Assembly: GCA_022818135.1 (NCBI GenBank)
Contig: JAFMSR010000010.1
Span: 15,751,222 to 15,815,221, forward strand
From: Saxidomus purpurata
Taxonomy: Eukaryota > Mollusca > Bivalvia > Venerida > Veneridae
Reading direction: 5' to 3'
DNA length: 64,000 nucleotides
The notes below the pieces were generated by a model. It was given only the letters and a program-made list of their open reading frames with translations. It was not told the DNA's origin and ran no database searches. Shown in pieces: positions 1-12,587 of the stretch (position 1 is its first letter; each line of letters opens with the position of its first letter). A program made the position numbers and the translations under genes.

Positions 1-1249
1 ATAGCTTCAACTGAAGTCGAATAACGGCTGAAATGGAGAGAGGTAAGTTTAATGCGTTTAGTTGAAATCATTTTCCTGCTTCTTAAAGTTTCAGTAACAT
101 TTTAAATGTAACATAATGTTTATGATCGAAGGAAAAATTCATTTAGCCGAAAGTTTAAATGTTTTTTTCTTTAACATTTTTCACACGTCATAAAACCAAA
201 GTAAACTTCCTGTCTGACAAAGCGCAAGTAAATAAACTACATATCCGTACACAAATGTCTGTCTTCAGCAAGTTAAGATAATCGTCTTCTACTACTTATC
301 TTATTTGTCTTTTTACGTAAACTCGATGGTCTGATTATCTATTTCCTACTACTTCCAGTTTCATTAAGACAAAACGAAATTTATTCTAAACTACCGGTAC
401 TTAAATCAATTCGTTGTCATTAGAGAAGTACAACTTCAAAGAAGAAGCGTTTCTCATAATATATGATGTTGTATATACAGCTGTATGAGGGAAAAACTTG
501 TCATTTATCTTTGGTTTGCCGTCTTATAGTGGCTGTCGGAGCATATCTCGTCAATTTCAATGCATAAACACGATAAGATGCGGGTCAAGAGACGATTTTG
601 TGACATTAAACTGCTGGAACTATTTCCTAAACTGTTCATCTACATAGAACAAGACTACCAAATAGAGAGTGACACATAAGGTTGTCAAATTAGCTTGGAA
701 ACGTTCGAAGTCTAATCTTGAATAAGTGATCATAATGTAATTTACGAAACTTAGTGCCCTGTCATAATTTCAATCTGGTAGTCTGACATTAAGGTTTATA
801 TGTGAAATGCATTCATTTTCCCTTGCAAATGGTTAAAGATATTTATTATATGCTTGGATTTGAGTTTTGATGAGAAATCGCGAAACTATTTGATTAAAAT
901 TGTAACATTTACACTCAGTTTTTCTTGACCTCCCGATGTATTTTGACAATGTACATCATTCCTGTATAGTTCTACAGAAGCAAGTTTTAATTTCATAGAT
1001 ATGTAATATGCAAACCTTTTCTATGATATTGTTTGGGATACCAACCCTCAAGTCAATGTTCTCACATGTAATTTTAGAATGGAAGATTATATATTTTATT
1101 TCCTACATAAGAAGTAAATGTTGCATTTCCAATATCAGTTTAGATACTCGTAAATAGATTCTCAATTTACTTGTAGAATAAATATAGAATTATGTTCCAT
1201 CTGGGTCCTGATATAAAAAAGTCTAAAACAATATAGACGCTTACATTTC

Positions 1250-1335
1250 TTAAATACATTTCTTTCGCTTCTTCGCGTAAAGGCCTTGGCAGACAGCGTT
1301 TCTTATTTCTTGCAATATCAATGAGAAAGTCTGCG
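1250..1335 (-). CDS. Candidate second exon of the 1881-1935 signal-peptide gene
   Basis: If the exon begins after the AG at 1337-1336 it joins in phase with the signal exon at 1881-1935. It then adds a short tail with one dibasic-rich stretch (AKKRKKC) and ends in TAA, giving a 46-residue secreted peptide with a plausible cleavage site (TAS-A/QTF). Against this, the AG lies some distance from the oligo-T tract and another AG comes first. In a different frame the same DNA is open for longer, so the exon or its frame may be wrong. I recognise no family. Confidence 0.2.
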
Positions 1336-1880
1336 CTATATTTATAATATGTCTTCCGATTAAAAAAACAACATTTTATTACATCTTAAGTGCTAATGGG
1401 ACTTAAGCCTTTGGCATGTACATTTTAATTACATGCGACGCCATCTTAAAAGACAATATTATATATACTTATTTTCGGAGCCGAAAAGATCGACAGAAAA
1501 TCAACTTTCTAAGAAAAAGGCTCAAACAAAAATTGCAAATTTAAATAACTAATTTTCGGTAACATTTTATGAAGCTTCAAATTCAAAGAACAAATTACCT
1601 CTATTTTAACATTCCTATATAAATGACGCATTTATATCACTTTAGTTTTATGATCAAATTATTTACTTAACTTGAAATAATTGATCAATTACATGAAATG
1701 ATCCAGTAAATACAAATGTAATTTACGCATTGCCACTTTTAAAAAGTTTTCGTCATGTCAAAAGAACATCGTTAACAAATATAAATACAGCAAAAGGAAA
1801 AATGAAATTAATATAGCTATATGTAAAGAAACAATATCTCGATTGAATAATTAATTAATTAATAATAAAGAATGACTTAC

Positions 1881-1935
1881 CTGATGCTGTGTATAAACTT
1901 AATAAAACAATTGTGAAAGGTATTCTGTAGTACAT
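1881..1935 (-). CDS. Candidate signal-peptide exon of a secreted protein
   Basis: On the minus strand an ATG at 1935 opens 18 codons reading MYYRIPFTIVLLSLYTAS. This is a short basic N-terminus followed by a hydrophobic core, as in a signal peptide. It is followed at once by a strong 5' splice site (G/GTAAGTC, intron starting at 1880). The coding part is 55 nt and ends in phase 1, the same as the first exons of the two better-supported secreted genes in this window. The remaining exons should lie between 1 and 1870; one weak candidate is at 1250-1335. The product is unknown. Confidence 0.45.
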
Positions 1936-2049
1936 AGTTCTTCCGTTAGTTACAAGCTGTCAATGTAAATACTGCGATTCCATATAAAGAGTTCCCCAAA
2001 CGTTTGTTTCCAACAATTTCCCTTGTACTGTGTCCAGAAGGTTTGCTAC

Positions 2050-2470
2050 AATTTAAGTCTTTTCTGGTCTTCTTTTGAATTTGGTCTCCGTCGTTTCTCT
2101 AATCTGCCGTGCTTAAATTACCGAGGTTGTGACGTAGTCAGCCGTTTCGTCTTCTCCCACACTAAGTCACGCCTTGTTGGCAAGAACGCACAATTCACTT
2201 TTCAAATAAACGCTCGCAGACCGGAAATCAATTCTGCGGCAGTTTCCGCACAAATCTCCACAATTTCTCCTTTCATACGAGTCGAAAGAGAAAATTGATG
2301 TCAATTGAATGCAATTATTTCAGCAGGTATTTAAACACCAAAATAAGAGTAATTACCAAATAAGTCTATAATAGTTAGCTCCACCTCGCGTTCAGCCAAT
2401 CAATCAATTTCCCGCGCTCAATGTCCTACCAGCTGATTGACAGTGCTGGAGAAAAAGTATAACCGAAGTC
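2050..2470. promoter_or_regulatory. CpG-richer upstream region of the 1881-1935 exon
   Basis: This stretch is visibly less A+T-rich than its surroundings and holds several CpGs (for example around 2390-2420). It contains a CCAAT-type box within 'cagccaatcaatcaattt' near 2393. It lies directly upstream of the minus-strand signal-peptide exon, which fits a promoter or 5' UTR. The open frame through it on + has no recognisable protein character. Confidence 0.3.
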
Positions 2471-2479
2471 AGTGTTAGC

Positions 2480-3066
2480 CGTTTATCAACAGGGCTATTT
2501 GCAATTCGCAATTACTGAAAATAGAATGTCCGTATTGTTTGAAAGAAGCTTAATAGTTTTATGTAAGAGATACCATTTGTATTATCATTTTTTCAATCAC
2601 AGTAAAATGTAATAAGGACTGTATCTTAAATAACTAGGGTAGATGGCCGTGATTCGATTTCTGTGGTTGAATTTATCATGAAAAAAGCGGTACAGAGGAA
2701 TATAATGTCTTTAAGCAAGAATGTGATTCAATGTGAAGTTGTTTCGAGTCTTTTTACATAGAGTCTTGAATAAACTCATTTGTTCCACCATAAGGCCGGT
2801 TACACAAATATATAATCCTTAATAAAATCTTATTAAAAATGCATAGCTAAGGTTCTGTTGTTTTAAGTTATTCCAACAGGCTTTGTTAGACGCTTAATAT
2901 AGAATACATTTAAAAAATCTTAAATCCGATCAATAATTCAAACATGAAAACATAAGTATTTTACTTATAGAAAATGCGCTAATCAAGAGCAAAAATTACT
3001 GTTTATGAAACTGACATGCATCGACATTTCATTAGAAAATAATTAACTTGTTAATTGTCTTTCAAA
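2480..3066. other. A+T-rich spacer, nothing recognised
   Basis: No open frame with protein character, repeat or RNA gene was found here by reading. Confidence 0.5.
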
Positions 3067-3201
3067 ATGTTTGATCTTTCTGACATGCCATTGTTTTCTA
3101 ATCAGTATCCGCCACTATCAACTTCCGCAGTTGGCACAGAGGAGGCGGCGCAGAGTCCGTGGGTTGATAACGCCATTTATTGTTTTAAAATCGGTTTGAC
3201 G
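3067..3201 (+). CDS. Candidate opening coding exon, product unknown
   Basis: An ATG at 3067 (A at -3) opens 45 codons that end exactly at a consensus donor (ACG/GTAAGT, intron from 3202), so the exon is 135 nt and phase 0. The codons are more GC-rich and more varied than the flanks. The reading starts MFDLSDMPLFSNQYPP and ends WVDNAIYCFKIGLT. I recognise no domain, and no second exon in phase was found. It could be a chance open frame next to a donor-like site. Confidence 0.25.
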
Positions 3202-5572
3202 GTAAGTTCACAGTCACTGACCCATGGAAGTATTTTTGATCTATTTCGGAAGTCTATTTTCAAAGAAAGATTGCTACTGTATCGCTGTCAATGGTAAATG
3301 ACGTCATCATGGTCTTATGGAAGGGGTAACAGGGATATTCTCACTGATGCGTTTCAAGAGTTATATTTAGACTTTTTAGTCAGAGGACGATTTTTGTTCT
3401 ATTGGTAGAAGTTTTTTTAATATAAACTTGCCATACACGCCGTTTCTCAATGTTTTCTTGTTCGAATCAGACATCTATGATGTTTTGCAACAACGTTTCA
3501 ATATCTTCTAGCAACGATTAGTGAAATCCAAGGATTTTTGCGCCCATAGATTATTTCTGCTGCTGCTTCATACATGTAACAGAAGATATGATTATGGTTT
3601 TGTCAAGAAACATCTCAGCGTATGCTTCAACGTCTGAAATGCGTTTCAAGTTCTTGGCATTGTAAAAGAACCGAACTTCGTGCAGTTCAGTCATGGTGTT
3701 GCTTCATACCGTGTTGAAAATAACGTCCATGTTTTAGAAAACCCAAGTGTTTTGTTTGTTTGTATATGTGCTTCTGGTCCACCGTCCTTGTTCATGGTGG
3801 TGTACACGGCACAACCTGTTGAAACTCCGAGGTTGCTCAGGAGAGGTATTAAAGGATATCTAGAGTGCACTGTTTTCAGACAAAACATGCAAGGTCAAGT
3901 GTTTTTATTACATTTTACCTCAATCACTGAATATCGCACATGTTGACTGTAATCTGACTGATGCATTGTGTCTTCCGTGACACTTTCAATAAAAAGTGTT
4001 GTCGGTGTTAGCGTACTTCGGAATACGTGCCTTACATATGATATATAATTTAACACAATGCTATCATTCTCTTGAACGAATTCAAATTGTTTTACAAAAA
4101 AATACTTACACTTTAGATAAAAACGGACACGTATACAATGTCAAGTGTTAACTATTTAAAAAGTGTAAAACAATACCCGTGTTCACCTGATGCCCTCATA
4201 AACCCATCGTACGTGTTTGCTGTATCATATTCAATACACTTTAAACTATGTTTGTAGGTCGTAAATAGATTTAAAATAGTGTCATGTATACTTTGCAAAG
4301 CCCTTGACGATTACATTTTTTATTGAATGTTTTTCTTTACAATCAGCCAAAATAGGCAGCATTTATTTGAGAATATATATTGAACTCGAAGGAACTCAAG
4401 GTCTGTTAACTATACAAATTAAGCAGCAGACGGATTTGAAAAAAAACGTAGGTAAATACATGCTTTCTCATATGGAAATTGTCAGACAAATGACAATTTG
4501 TGATTATAAATTAAAGTGTCGTTTTTCGACCCACGTACATGTACTATAGCATTCCTGTCCATCAAATATTTAGAAAAATTAAATCGAAGTGTAACAGCAT
4601 GTCTCCGCGTATCTCCTTAGATATATATGACATTTTGTTCTAATAATGCTTTCACTAATTCAAAACACATAAAGTTATGTTTGTTCTAACAGACGAAGCA
4701 GAAAATTGTTCCTTATTCCGTCTAATAAACTTTCTCAATCTTTTCTTTATGCTCATAAAGTTTAGTTTATCAATGCATCTTGTGTTCAAAGCACTGAAAT
4801 ATAAATATATGATTTAAGGCGATAACTATGCATTAATGATTAAGTATTATTAATTAGATATAGGTGACTTAGTCTCTACTACCGGCTGTGAAGTTGAATT
4901 GAAATACCTCATTACAATAAAGAACTACCTGCAAAAATTTCGCTTCTGTTCATCTTAAACATTTCAAAATCAACAGAAAATAATAAATGCTCCTTTACAT
5001 TCTGTGAAATTGTTGTTTCCCTCTCACACATCAAAACTGGAGGCAGTGAAGTGTAATCGCGCTACGCTGATTGTTCAACTTATGAAATTCTCTTTTCAAG
5101 CCGTTGCAAATATCTTTTTCTAAAATGATTTATTACAAACTGATAAACTATTCGTGTTAATCATAATTGATACTAAAGTTAATAAGATACTAGATTCTGG
5201 GGAAGTTTCGTTGCTTCAGTTGCAATAGGACGCAAGACATTAAATCCCTCGTACTCCAAATCAAAAGAAATGTAATGCTTTGCCATTGTGCATCACGTTC
5301 ATAACGTTAAATCATAGTGCACATGGTTTTCTTTAAATTTAAGATGACACAAAATGTGTCCACTTTTCAGTTCTTGTCATGTGACTTTCGACACCGTGTT
5401 TGATATTACGAAGTTACCCGAAGCTTTCCGTATACAGGATGTAAAGCAAAACAAAATGGCATATGTTCGAAACTGGGTCTTTCGGCAAAAACCATGACAA
5501 ACGATACAATCAATTACTCTTTAGATTTACGGACCTAAACTTTTCGCCAGACTACACAATTTTTACAAGTTA
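3202..5572. other. A+T-rich intergenic or intronic sequence
   Basis: Nothing firm is seen. Short open frames at 3680-3946 (+) and 3691-3888 (-) overlap each other and match no family I know. Confidence 0.4.
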
Positions 5573-6447
5573 TTAAAGCTGCTCGCTCTCAGATTTAGGT
5601 GAAAGAATAAATTTCTCCAAACTTTCTGAAAATAACATATTTTCGAACGAATAGTCAAATAAAATGGTTCCCGTAAAAATTCCTGTCCTATATTTGTGAG
5701 TATATTTGTGTTTTTGAAATTATACCTTTAAGTTACCAAATATCAAAGCGTTACAAACGCTTTTAGAAATCTCAATATAACCATAGAGCGTAGCGGTACC
5801 GTTAAACCGAACCCCACTAACATTTTCAATGGATTTTTGCAAAATGCTACCTACATTTTACTTATGTTTGTTGATTCTGACATTAAGTTCTCCATTTTAT
5901 GCTTGGGATTCAAACATTAAAGTGACATTATGCGCCTTTTACTGCACATAGTGTATTTTTGGTGACAGTTTCATAAAAGCAATTTTCTGTTGCTGTGCAT
6001 TTTAATGTTTTAAACTTATGAAAATGCCGCATTGGTATTTGAAGTTGGTGCTTTAGAAATGAAAAAAATGGACTAATAAAATAATAATTCCTTTCTTGGC
6101 AGTGATCTCCCGTGTGTTATTAGTGCTGTTGCCGGTAGAGATTTCGGCAGTGGAAGGGAAGCAACTCCTGCATGCAGTTATTTCTTAAATTGACCATCCC
6201 AGTCAAAATAGGAAAAAGTAATATTTGGAAAGTTATTATTTCGTACTGGTAGCAGGAAGAGTTTGTTGTATTGGGTTAAAAGCTATTATTTCCTCTACCC
6301 TTTGTAAACACACCTATTTCAGCTGGATTTTTACTTGAATAAAAAATGTGCATAATTCCACTTTAACTTCTACATTTTATGCTTAAATATATAATTTTGG
6401 AGAAATTATTTTTTTCACATGAAACTGCGAGCGAGTAGTACCTTTAA
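5573..6447. mobile_element. TTAA-flanked inverted-repeat element, non-autonomous
   Basis: The ends are imperfect inverted repeats: 5577 onwards reads AGCTGCTCGCTCTCAG, and the reverse complement from 6443 reads AGGTACTACTCGCTCGCAG. Both arms continue into a shared GTGAAA...TTTCTCCAAA block. Each end abuts TTAA (5573-5576 and 6444-6447), as expected for a piggyBac- or Kolobok-like target duplication. No transposase frame is present. About 400 bp of the body recurs in the same orientation at 15040-15437. Confidence 0.55.
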
Positions 6448-7080
6448 TGTTTCAAGTAGGAGAATGGAAATTTAAAATAACTAGTTTGTATAAATATTTT
6501 ATAACTTTAAATACATAAAGTTGCATAAAAACCGTAAAATGTCTAGTAGACATCGACTTATAGGTAAACAACTGAAAACCACTAGCATAAATGAATTAAT
6601 AAACTTGTGCAATTTGTCTGGAAGGTTTTGTAGTTTGTCTGGAAAGGTTTTGTAGTCTATATGTTTTACAACTTCATAGTTGCGGTAAATCAGCGAAAAC
6701 TGTCTTCATAAAGTCTGTCTTTTTTATATGTATGTAAAAAAAGGTAATGTATTTGCAATGTTTACATAATTTAGTTATACACGGCGAACTCTTTGGAACG
6801 ATATTTGACGGCTGACAACAGTAAGGTAATTTTGAATTTTACCAATAGTGTTGTTGATGTAAGTTTACAATGTACGTGCATTTGTATTATGTAATGCATT
6901 TGTATATGCATACTGTGTATTTGTTAACTGGGTAGAAATCACTTTCATTAAGGTGCTTTCTTTTGGTTATGTGTCGTTTATTAAGTCACAAGAACATGTC
7001 CCAGTACTCCGGTATTGCTTTTTAACATATGAGCCATACTATAACTTGTTATTGAACAAATTCCAAACATGCTAATCTTT
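6448..7080. other. A+T-rich spacer, nothing recognised
   Basis: No gene, RNA or clear repeat was seen. Confidence 0.4.
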
Positions 7081-7640
7081 TTATGCCCCCAGGAGTGTGG
7101 CATATTAAAATCGCACCGTTCGTCTGTCCGTCCGTCCGTCTGTGCGTCCCCTCTTGCATTATTTCGTGTCCGGGCTGTAACTTTGTCATGCATTGAAGGA
7201 TTTTAAAATAACTTGGCACAAATGTTCACCATATCAAGACGACGTGTCGCGAGCAAGACCCACATCCCTGCCTAAAAGATCAAGGTCACACTTAGAGTTT
7301 GAAGATAATGGAATCCTGTATATAGGCACACATTCGTGTCCGGACTGTTACTTTGTCATGCATTGAAGGATTTAAAAATAACTTGGCGAAAATGTTAAGC
7401 ATATCAAGACGACGTGCCGCGTGCAAGACCCACGTCCCTACCTCAAAGGTCAAGGTCACACTTATGGTTTAAAAAACATGTGATCATGTATATATGCATA
7501 CATTTGTGGCTGACTGTAACTGTATCATGTACTGAAGGATTTTAAAATAACTTGGCACAAATGTTCACCACATTAACACGACGTGTCGCGTGCAAGACCC
7601 ACATCCCTTCCTCAAAGGTCAAGGTCACAATTTCAAAGAA
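7081..7640. repeat. Dispersed repeat with three tandem units of about 170 bp
   Basis: It opens with 'atgcccccagg' and a CCGT/CCGTC microsatellite. Three imperfect units follow, each running from a 'gtaactttgtcatgcattgaagga' block through 'cttggcacaaatgttcacc' and 'gacgacgtgtcgcg' to 'tcaaggtcacac'. A diverged copy with the same order lies at 50196-50545. I know this style of repeat from bivalve genomes; the family name is not determined. Confidence 0.75.
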
Positions 7641-9109
7641 GAACCCGATAATGACTAAGAATGCATAGCTGAAATTTTAAGGTTAAGTTATAATACTTCC
7701 AAAAATTCTGTTATTTATTTTTCAAGGTTATTAAGTTTGACATCAGTTATAGGGTATGTCCCTTTCACACATTGTTTTTCCATAAATATAGCTTCGTTAC
7801 CGATAAGGGACATAGAAGGTATTTAGAATGAAACGTCTTCTACATCTAGGAAAGGTAACCAAATGAGTCTTCAAATACAATCATAGTAGAAATTCAAACA
7901 TGTAATAAAATCCGAAGCTAGTTTATGTTTTAAGAATATTTGAAGTTACCAGACTTCAGTAACAAAAGCATACCATTTTCACAAGTAGCACCCACCTGTA
8001 CCTGTGAAGCAGATATAAAGTGTAGCATAACACATTTAGTATGTTTTGTTTTTGATGTATTGTATAGTTATGTCTGCCAACACCTAAATAGAACGACGAT
8101 GTGAGATATAAATAGAATTGTTTCAAGCAATAAACAGAACAAATCTTTGTAAGAGTGGTTCCGCGGTAGAAAATAAACAAGATCCATTACGTTGAGACAA
8201 GAGTATCTATATTTTCATCTGTGGGCAAGCATAGTCATTAATGATTAGACTAATGTGGAATGTCTTATCGATAAATATTGTAATTACTTCGAGCGCTTGT
8301 AAATGAAAAATTGACGAGCAGAAGATTATATCATCACCGGCTAAAGTTTGATGAGACTTCCTTCCGAGAGGGTTACAAATAACCGGATGTTTTTGACAGC
8401 GCCTAGTTATGGTTAAAAAGATGCATTGTAGTGTCGCTTAAAACTGATCTTTGCTCTATATAATTGCATTGATTTCTACTTGAGCAGTCTTTTTCTAATT
8501 TATCACGTGTTCATAATTGCGGCAATTTGCATGAATAGACTGACTGGTCAATAGAGCTGATACATTGTCGGTATGTATCTCATTGGCTGATAGAAAATGA
8601 ATTGGTTAGTATCACATGACTGTGTTTCAAAACATAGTCCCTGGTTACAGCCAAAGTTTGACTGTAGATACGTTATATGTGTTCGTGTAATATGTAATTA
8701 GAAGGTTTGGTGCAAACCCATTATACCACCTCGTTTATATATTTATATAACTGATTTGTTACAAGTCCCCAAACTATGTATGATAATCATTAAATCGTTA
8801 TACATTGAATATCATTATTGACGTCAGGGATCGTGTATAAAACCTAATCAAATGAATCATCGTGGCATGGTGCTAGAGATGGCCGGCATATAATTTTGTG
8901 ATGAAACTGGGCACACGCTTGTCATCTAAAGGTTTAAGTATAACTGCTTCATAGTATGTCGAAACATACACCAAGTCATGTTTCTTAGTCGCCTTATGCA
9001 GCTCTACCGGAAATATTACAATTTCACTATTTGTTTATGTTAAACATATTTCATTGCCAATTATTCCAATTTTACAAATAACATCAAGAAGTACATAATG
9101 GCAAAACTT
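7641..9109. other. A+T-rich spacer, nothing recognised
   Basis: Short open frames only; none has protein character. Confidence 0.4.
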
Positions 9110-10447
9110 TACTTTTAAAAAGCGTTTTATTGAACCCCACGAGGAAGGCGGTGTACAGTATTGAATAGGTTTCAATTTTGGTCTATGAGGTTGCATAATC
9201 AAATAGGGAGCAGTCAACACTATTATTACAAATGTAAACACTATTTTATGTACGAACAAAAGACTTTTATGAATCATTAAATTGTTTTAAGTCTTAAAAA
9301 TAGCAGTACGATACAAAATACATATGTCTTCTACCGTTATTACAAAACTTTGGACATATTGAATGGGTATTTAATAACTTTTCCACTAACTTGTAGGCTA
9401 CGGGTTTTTCATAGCTTTGTTTAGGGACCTTACGACCTGATTCATCAAAGAAAAAAAAGTTTCGGAGGTTGTTTTGCTAACTGAAAACATTCAGATTTGT
9501 TCAATACATGGCGTCAACGTAAAAACTCAATAAAAATCCATTTTACTTCCTACATATTAAAATAATAGAAACAGTAAAAAATAAGACCCAACTGTTGTTT
9601 ACACATTATTTGGAAACTAAACAATTTATCAGCCAATGAAGTTATGTAAAATGTATACGTCACAGCATTTTCCGACATACAGAATTAATCATCTTCCGCC
9701 ATGTTGTTTGAGTGGTTAACTTTCCACAGAACCAGGTACAGCAGGAGAGGGGTAGGGGCGGGGGGGCGGGGGGGCGCTGGCATATCTGTTTCACAAATAG
9801 CTCTTTTTGACGATATTTAGACCCGGTATAAACTATATTTGCACAGATTATTAAAATGTGCTCCCTGTAGTTAGTAAATTGTGGGAGGGGCTATGGTTAT
9901 AAATAGTATATACATATTTGTATGTTTTATGCAATGAACTTGTTGTATTGTATTGTTATGAATTGTATTGTATAACATTAAAGCAAGGTCCGCATACCAA
10001 ACATTCGTTGAGTTATTACACCCCGATAAATATGCAGAACCACTTTAGTCACATCCAAAAATGCCCTTTTTTATGAACATTATGATTGTGTAACTTTATA
10101 CAATTGCACCAGAAGGATATCACTCATCGCCTGTAAGTTTTGTGTTTACATTCTGTCAAAAAATGAATATACATATTATAATTAAGAAAGCCATGTGGCA
10201 TCGTAATATTAATCAGAAAATTCATAGAAATTGCAAGTATACTTCGTTGATATTTACTGGGGAAAAATTTACCCAAAGCAACAGAATATAACAAAATACA
10301 CCTTTGAATATTGTGAACATGTTTAATTCTGTACAGTAGTTATTTTAGGGTTGTAAAAAGAGTTTCCCAGCGCTATTTCCGGGGGTTTAAGCCATGCTTC
10401 AGAAACATGCGCGGCGGCTTTGATGATTTGCATCAAAATTCGTCTTG
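9110..10447 (+). mobile_element. Hairpin-ended repeat, copy 1 (Helitron-like candidate)
   Basis: The block from about 9150 to 9690 aligns by eye with 17138-17680 in the same orientation, through 'cagtattgaataggt', 'gttgcataatc', 'tttaataacttttccac' and 'gattcatcaaag'. The end at 10419-10447 (TTTGATG / CATCAAA stem, then ATTCGTCTTG) matches the end of the other copy. The middle (about 9780-10380) is not shared, so this copy may hold an insertion. No Rep/helicase coding is seen. Confidence 0.5.
9749..9774 (+). other. Potential G-quadruplex tract
   Basis: Four G-runs (4, 4, 7 and 7 G) are separated by loops of only 1-2 bases. This meets the usual G4 pattern and stands out in an A+T-rich region. 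Confidence 0.6.
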
Positions 10448-11819
10448 TATTCTCTTGGTATATTCTAGGTCCATATCAGGACCCGGGTATATTTTAACAT
10501 ATCAGACCTACACAAGACCCTACAATTACTAATAGCTTCACAAAAATAAGCTGTTTTCGCTGATACTTTTAACTATATGTATGGTATATGTACTAGTCAA
10601 TGTCGCTTCCAAGAGAAGTTGAAAACGAATCTTCAACAGAATGATTGATTATTTATTAATTTTAAAGCAACAAGTAAGGCTGTTTCAGTGACACAGATCA
10701 TCTACCTAAGGTAGTTTGTCTGTAATCTTTCAGACTTAAAACTATGTTACTTTTGAGAGTGATGGAAATTTGGAAAGCTGGGTCAACTGCATGAGCACCA
10801 TTAAATACTGATTAAAACGGTACTGACATTATTTAAGAAAACCATAGAAACAAACACAAACGTTAAAAACTAATCTATCATTTAGTTACGCTGTCTACAA
10901 AGATTTACATAAAATTTCATAAGATGCTATATTTCACACTATGTTCAGGAAAAGCCAAACAGCACAGTCAGAATGTATTTAGTTGTTTTTTTACACACAC
11001 TTTAACATATGATCTGGCGTTTTAAGAATAACGGGGTACGTTTTATCAGTGATATATTACATTCAATATGATCTCATTTTGGCACATATCTGAGCTTCCT
11101 GGTTTTTTAAACGACAGAACAAATGTACATTCATTCTATCAATTTGAATAAGTTCAATCTTAAAGCAGTTAAATAATCCATACACCCGCTGCTAGTATCA
11201 TTGTTTTCCACAAATTATCTGAAGTAATCTTTATTAAAGCAGTTACGCCTGCGTTATATTAATATCTCGAATATATAATAGATACTGGCGTCTCTTGTCA
11301 TCGTTTATATGCCCCCACAAAAATATTTTATGGCATCTCTAATAAAAACGATTCGGAATACTCTGATTTATTGTGTTGCATTCATTAACGCGAAATACAG
11401 TGATCATCCCGTCTTTGGATAATATTGTTCACGTCGTTAATGTAAAATATCTTCTGCTGCACTGACATAATGCACACTTTATTGCCCCTTGTTTAACTGA
11501 GCAATTTGATAATGTTTCAGTTTCTTGGAAGAATATATGATGAAATGTTTTTGTTGAATTATGGTGAGACTGCTTGCGCTCTTAGTTTTGGAGGGCTATG
11601 TCAGTACTTCTCTCCTGTTAAAAATTGTTACTTGATTAAAGACCAGTCAAAATACTAGTCAAAACACAGCAACATTTCTTAGCATGTACAGTGTACAATG
11701 TAGCACTTGCATAGGACTATAGGTTCTAGAGAAAATGAAATAGTCCATGATTCAAAAACCCTCGGTAGTGCAAACTACACACACTGTGCAGTGCTACAAA
11801 CCAAACATCTGATATCTAG
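10448..11819. other. A+T-rich spacer, nothing firm
   Basis: Only a short 'tatgcccccacaa' fragment at about 11308 resembles the start of the 7081 repeat family. Confidence 0.35.
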
Positions 11820-12480
11820 GACTTGCAGTTTCTGAAAACAAAACTTTTACAGATTTTCTTACACATTTCTACGTCTAACAAATGGACCTCTGTGAAGCCA
11901 ATTTCGACCAAGGTACTTTTGAGCAAACTTGGGAGAGGACCATTGTTAAGATTTTTTTACAGTTTTTATTACATGGTATATAAATTTCTATGTAAAATAA
12001 GTGATCCCGGGCTGAGCAGATTTCAACATCAGGGGTACCATTTGTCATAGACTACTTCATGTTTTTTCTAAAACAATTTGTATACATGTATATGTGAAAA
12101 AGCAATATCCAGGGCGGGGACTATCTCCGATTTAGACAATATTTCTTTCAAGCCTTTCACATTTAAATCTGTTTAAAACAAGGGACCATCGTGTTTGACA
12201 AATTCTGAACCCAAGGTGCAACAAACTTGGCAATGAACCAAAGCCAGATAATGCTACACTATTTAAACCTTTAGCCGTTTGGTTAATAGCAAGAATAGTT
12301 TTAAAGTTTCTGAGATTTAGAAAAATGTAACACCAAAGATCTCTGAGACTTAGTAGAGACCAACAAGGCAACGTTACATACAAAATATCTAAGCTATAAG
12401 TCTAATAGTTTTTGTCAAACAGATTTTTAAAGTTTTCGCTGTATGAGTCTTTGTAAAATAAGGCCAATTTTGATTTGAAT
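11820..12480. repeat. Degenerate dispersed repeat
   Basis: It contains blocks such as 'aaacttgggagaggaccattgtt', 'tctatgtaaaataagtgatcccgggc' and 'ccagggcggggac'. Similar wording recurs at 23815-24000 ('tctatgtaaaataagttgg', 'cttggtagaggttcac'). I take it to be an old, tandemly built mollusc-type repeat. No coding function is claimed. Confidence 0.4.
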
Positions 12481-12587
12481 GAAACTGGTAGAGCCTTTAG
12501 ACAATTATGTATTATTACGAGGAATGTTGAAATATGAATGCATCTAAGCACATAAAAAAGTATCCTTGATAGATTTCAATGAAAATT

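Noticed and set aside
1..50. ATG GAG AGA followed by G/GTAAGT at 46-52 on +
   Set aside because: A three-codon start exon at the window edge is possible, but all frames upstream hold stops and nothing else supports it.
3691..3888. Minus-strand frame with a good Kozak ATG (CACCATGAAC) inside
   Set aside because: Overlaps an equally long frame on the other strand; no family and no splice support.
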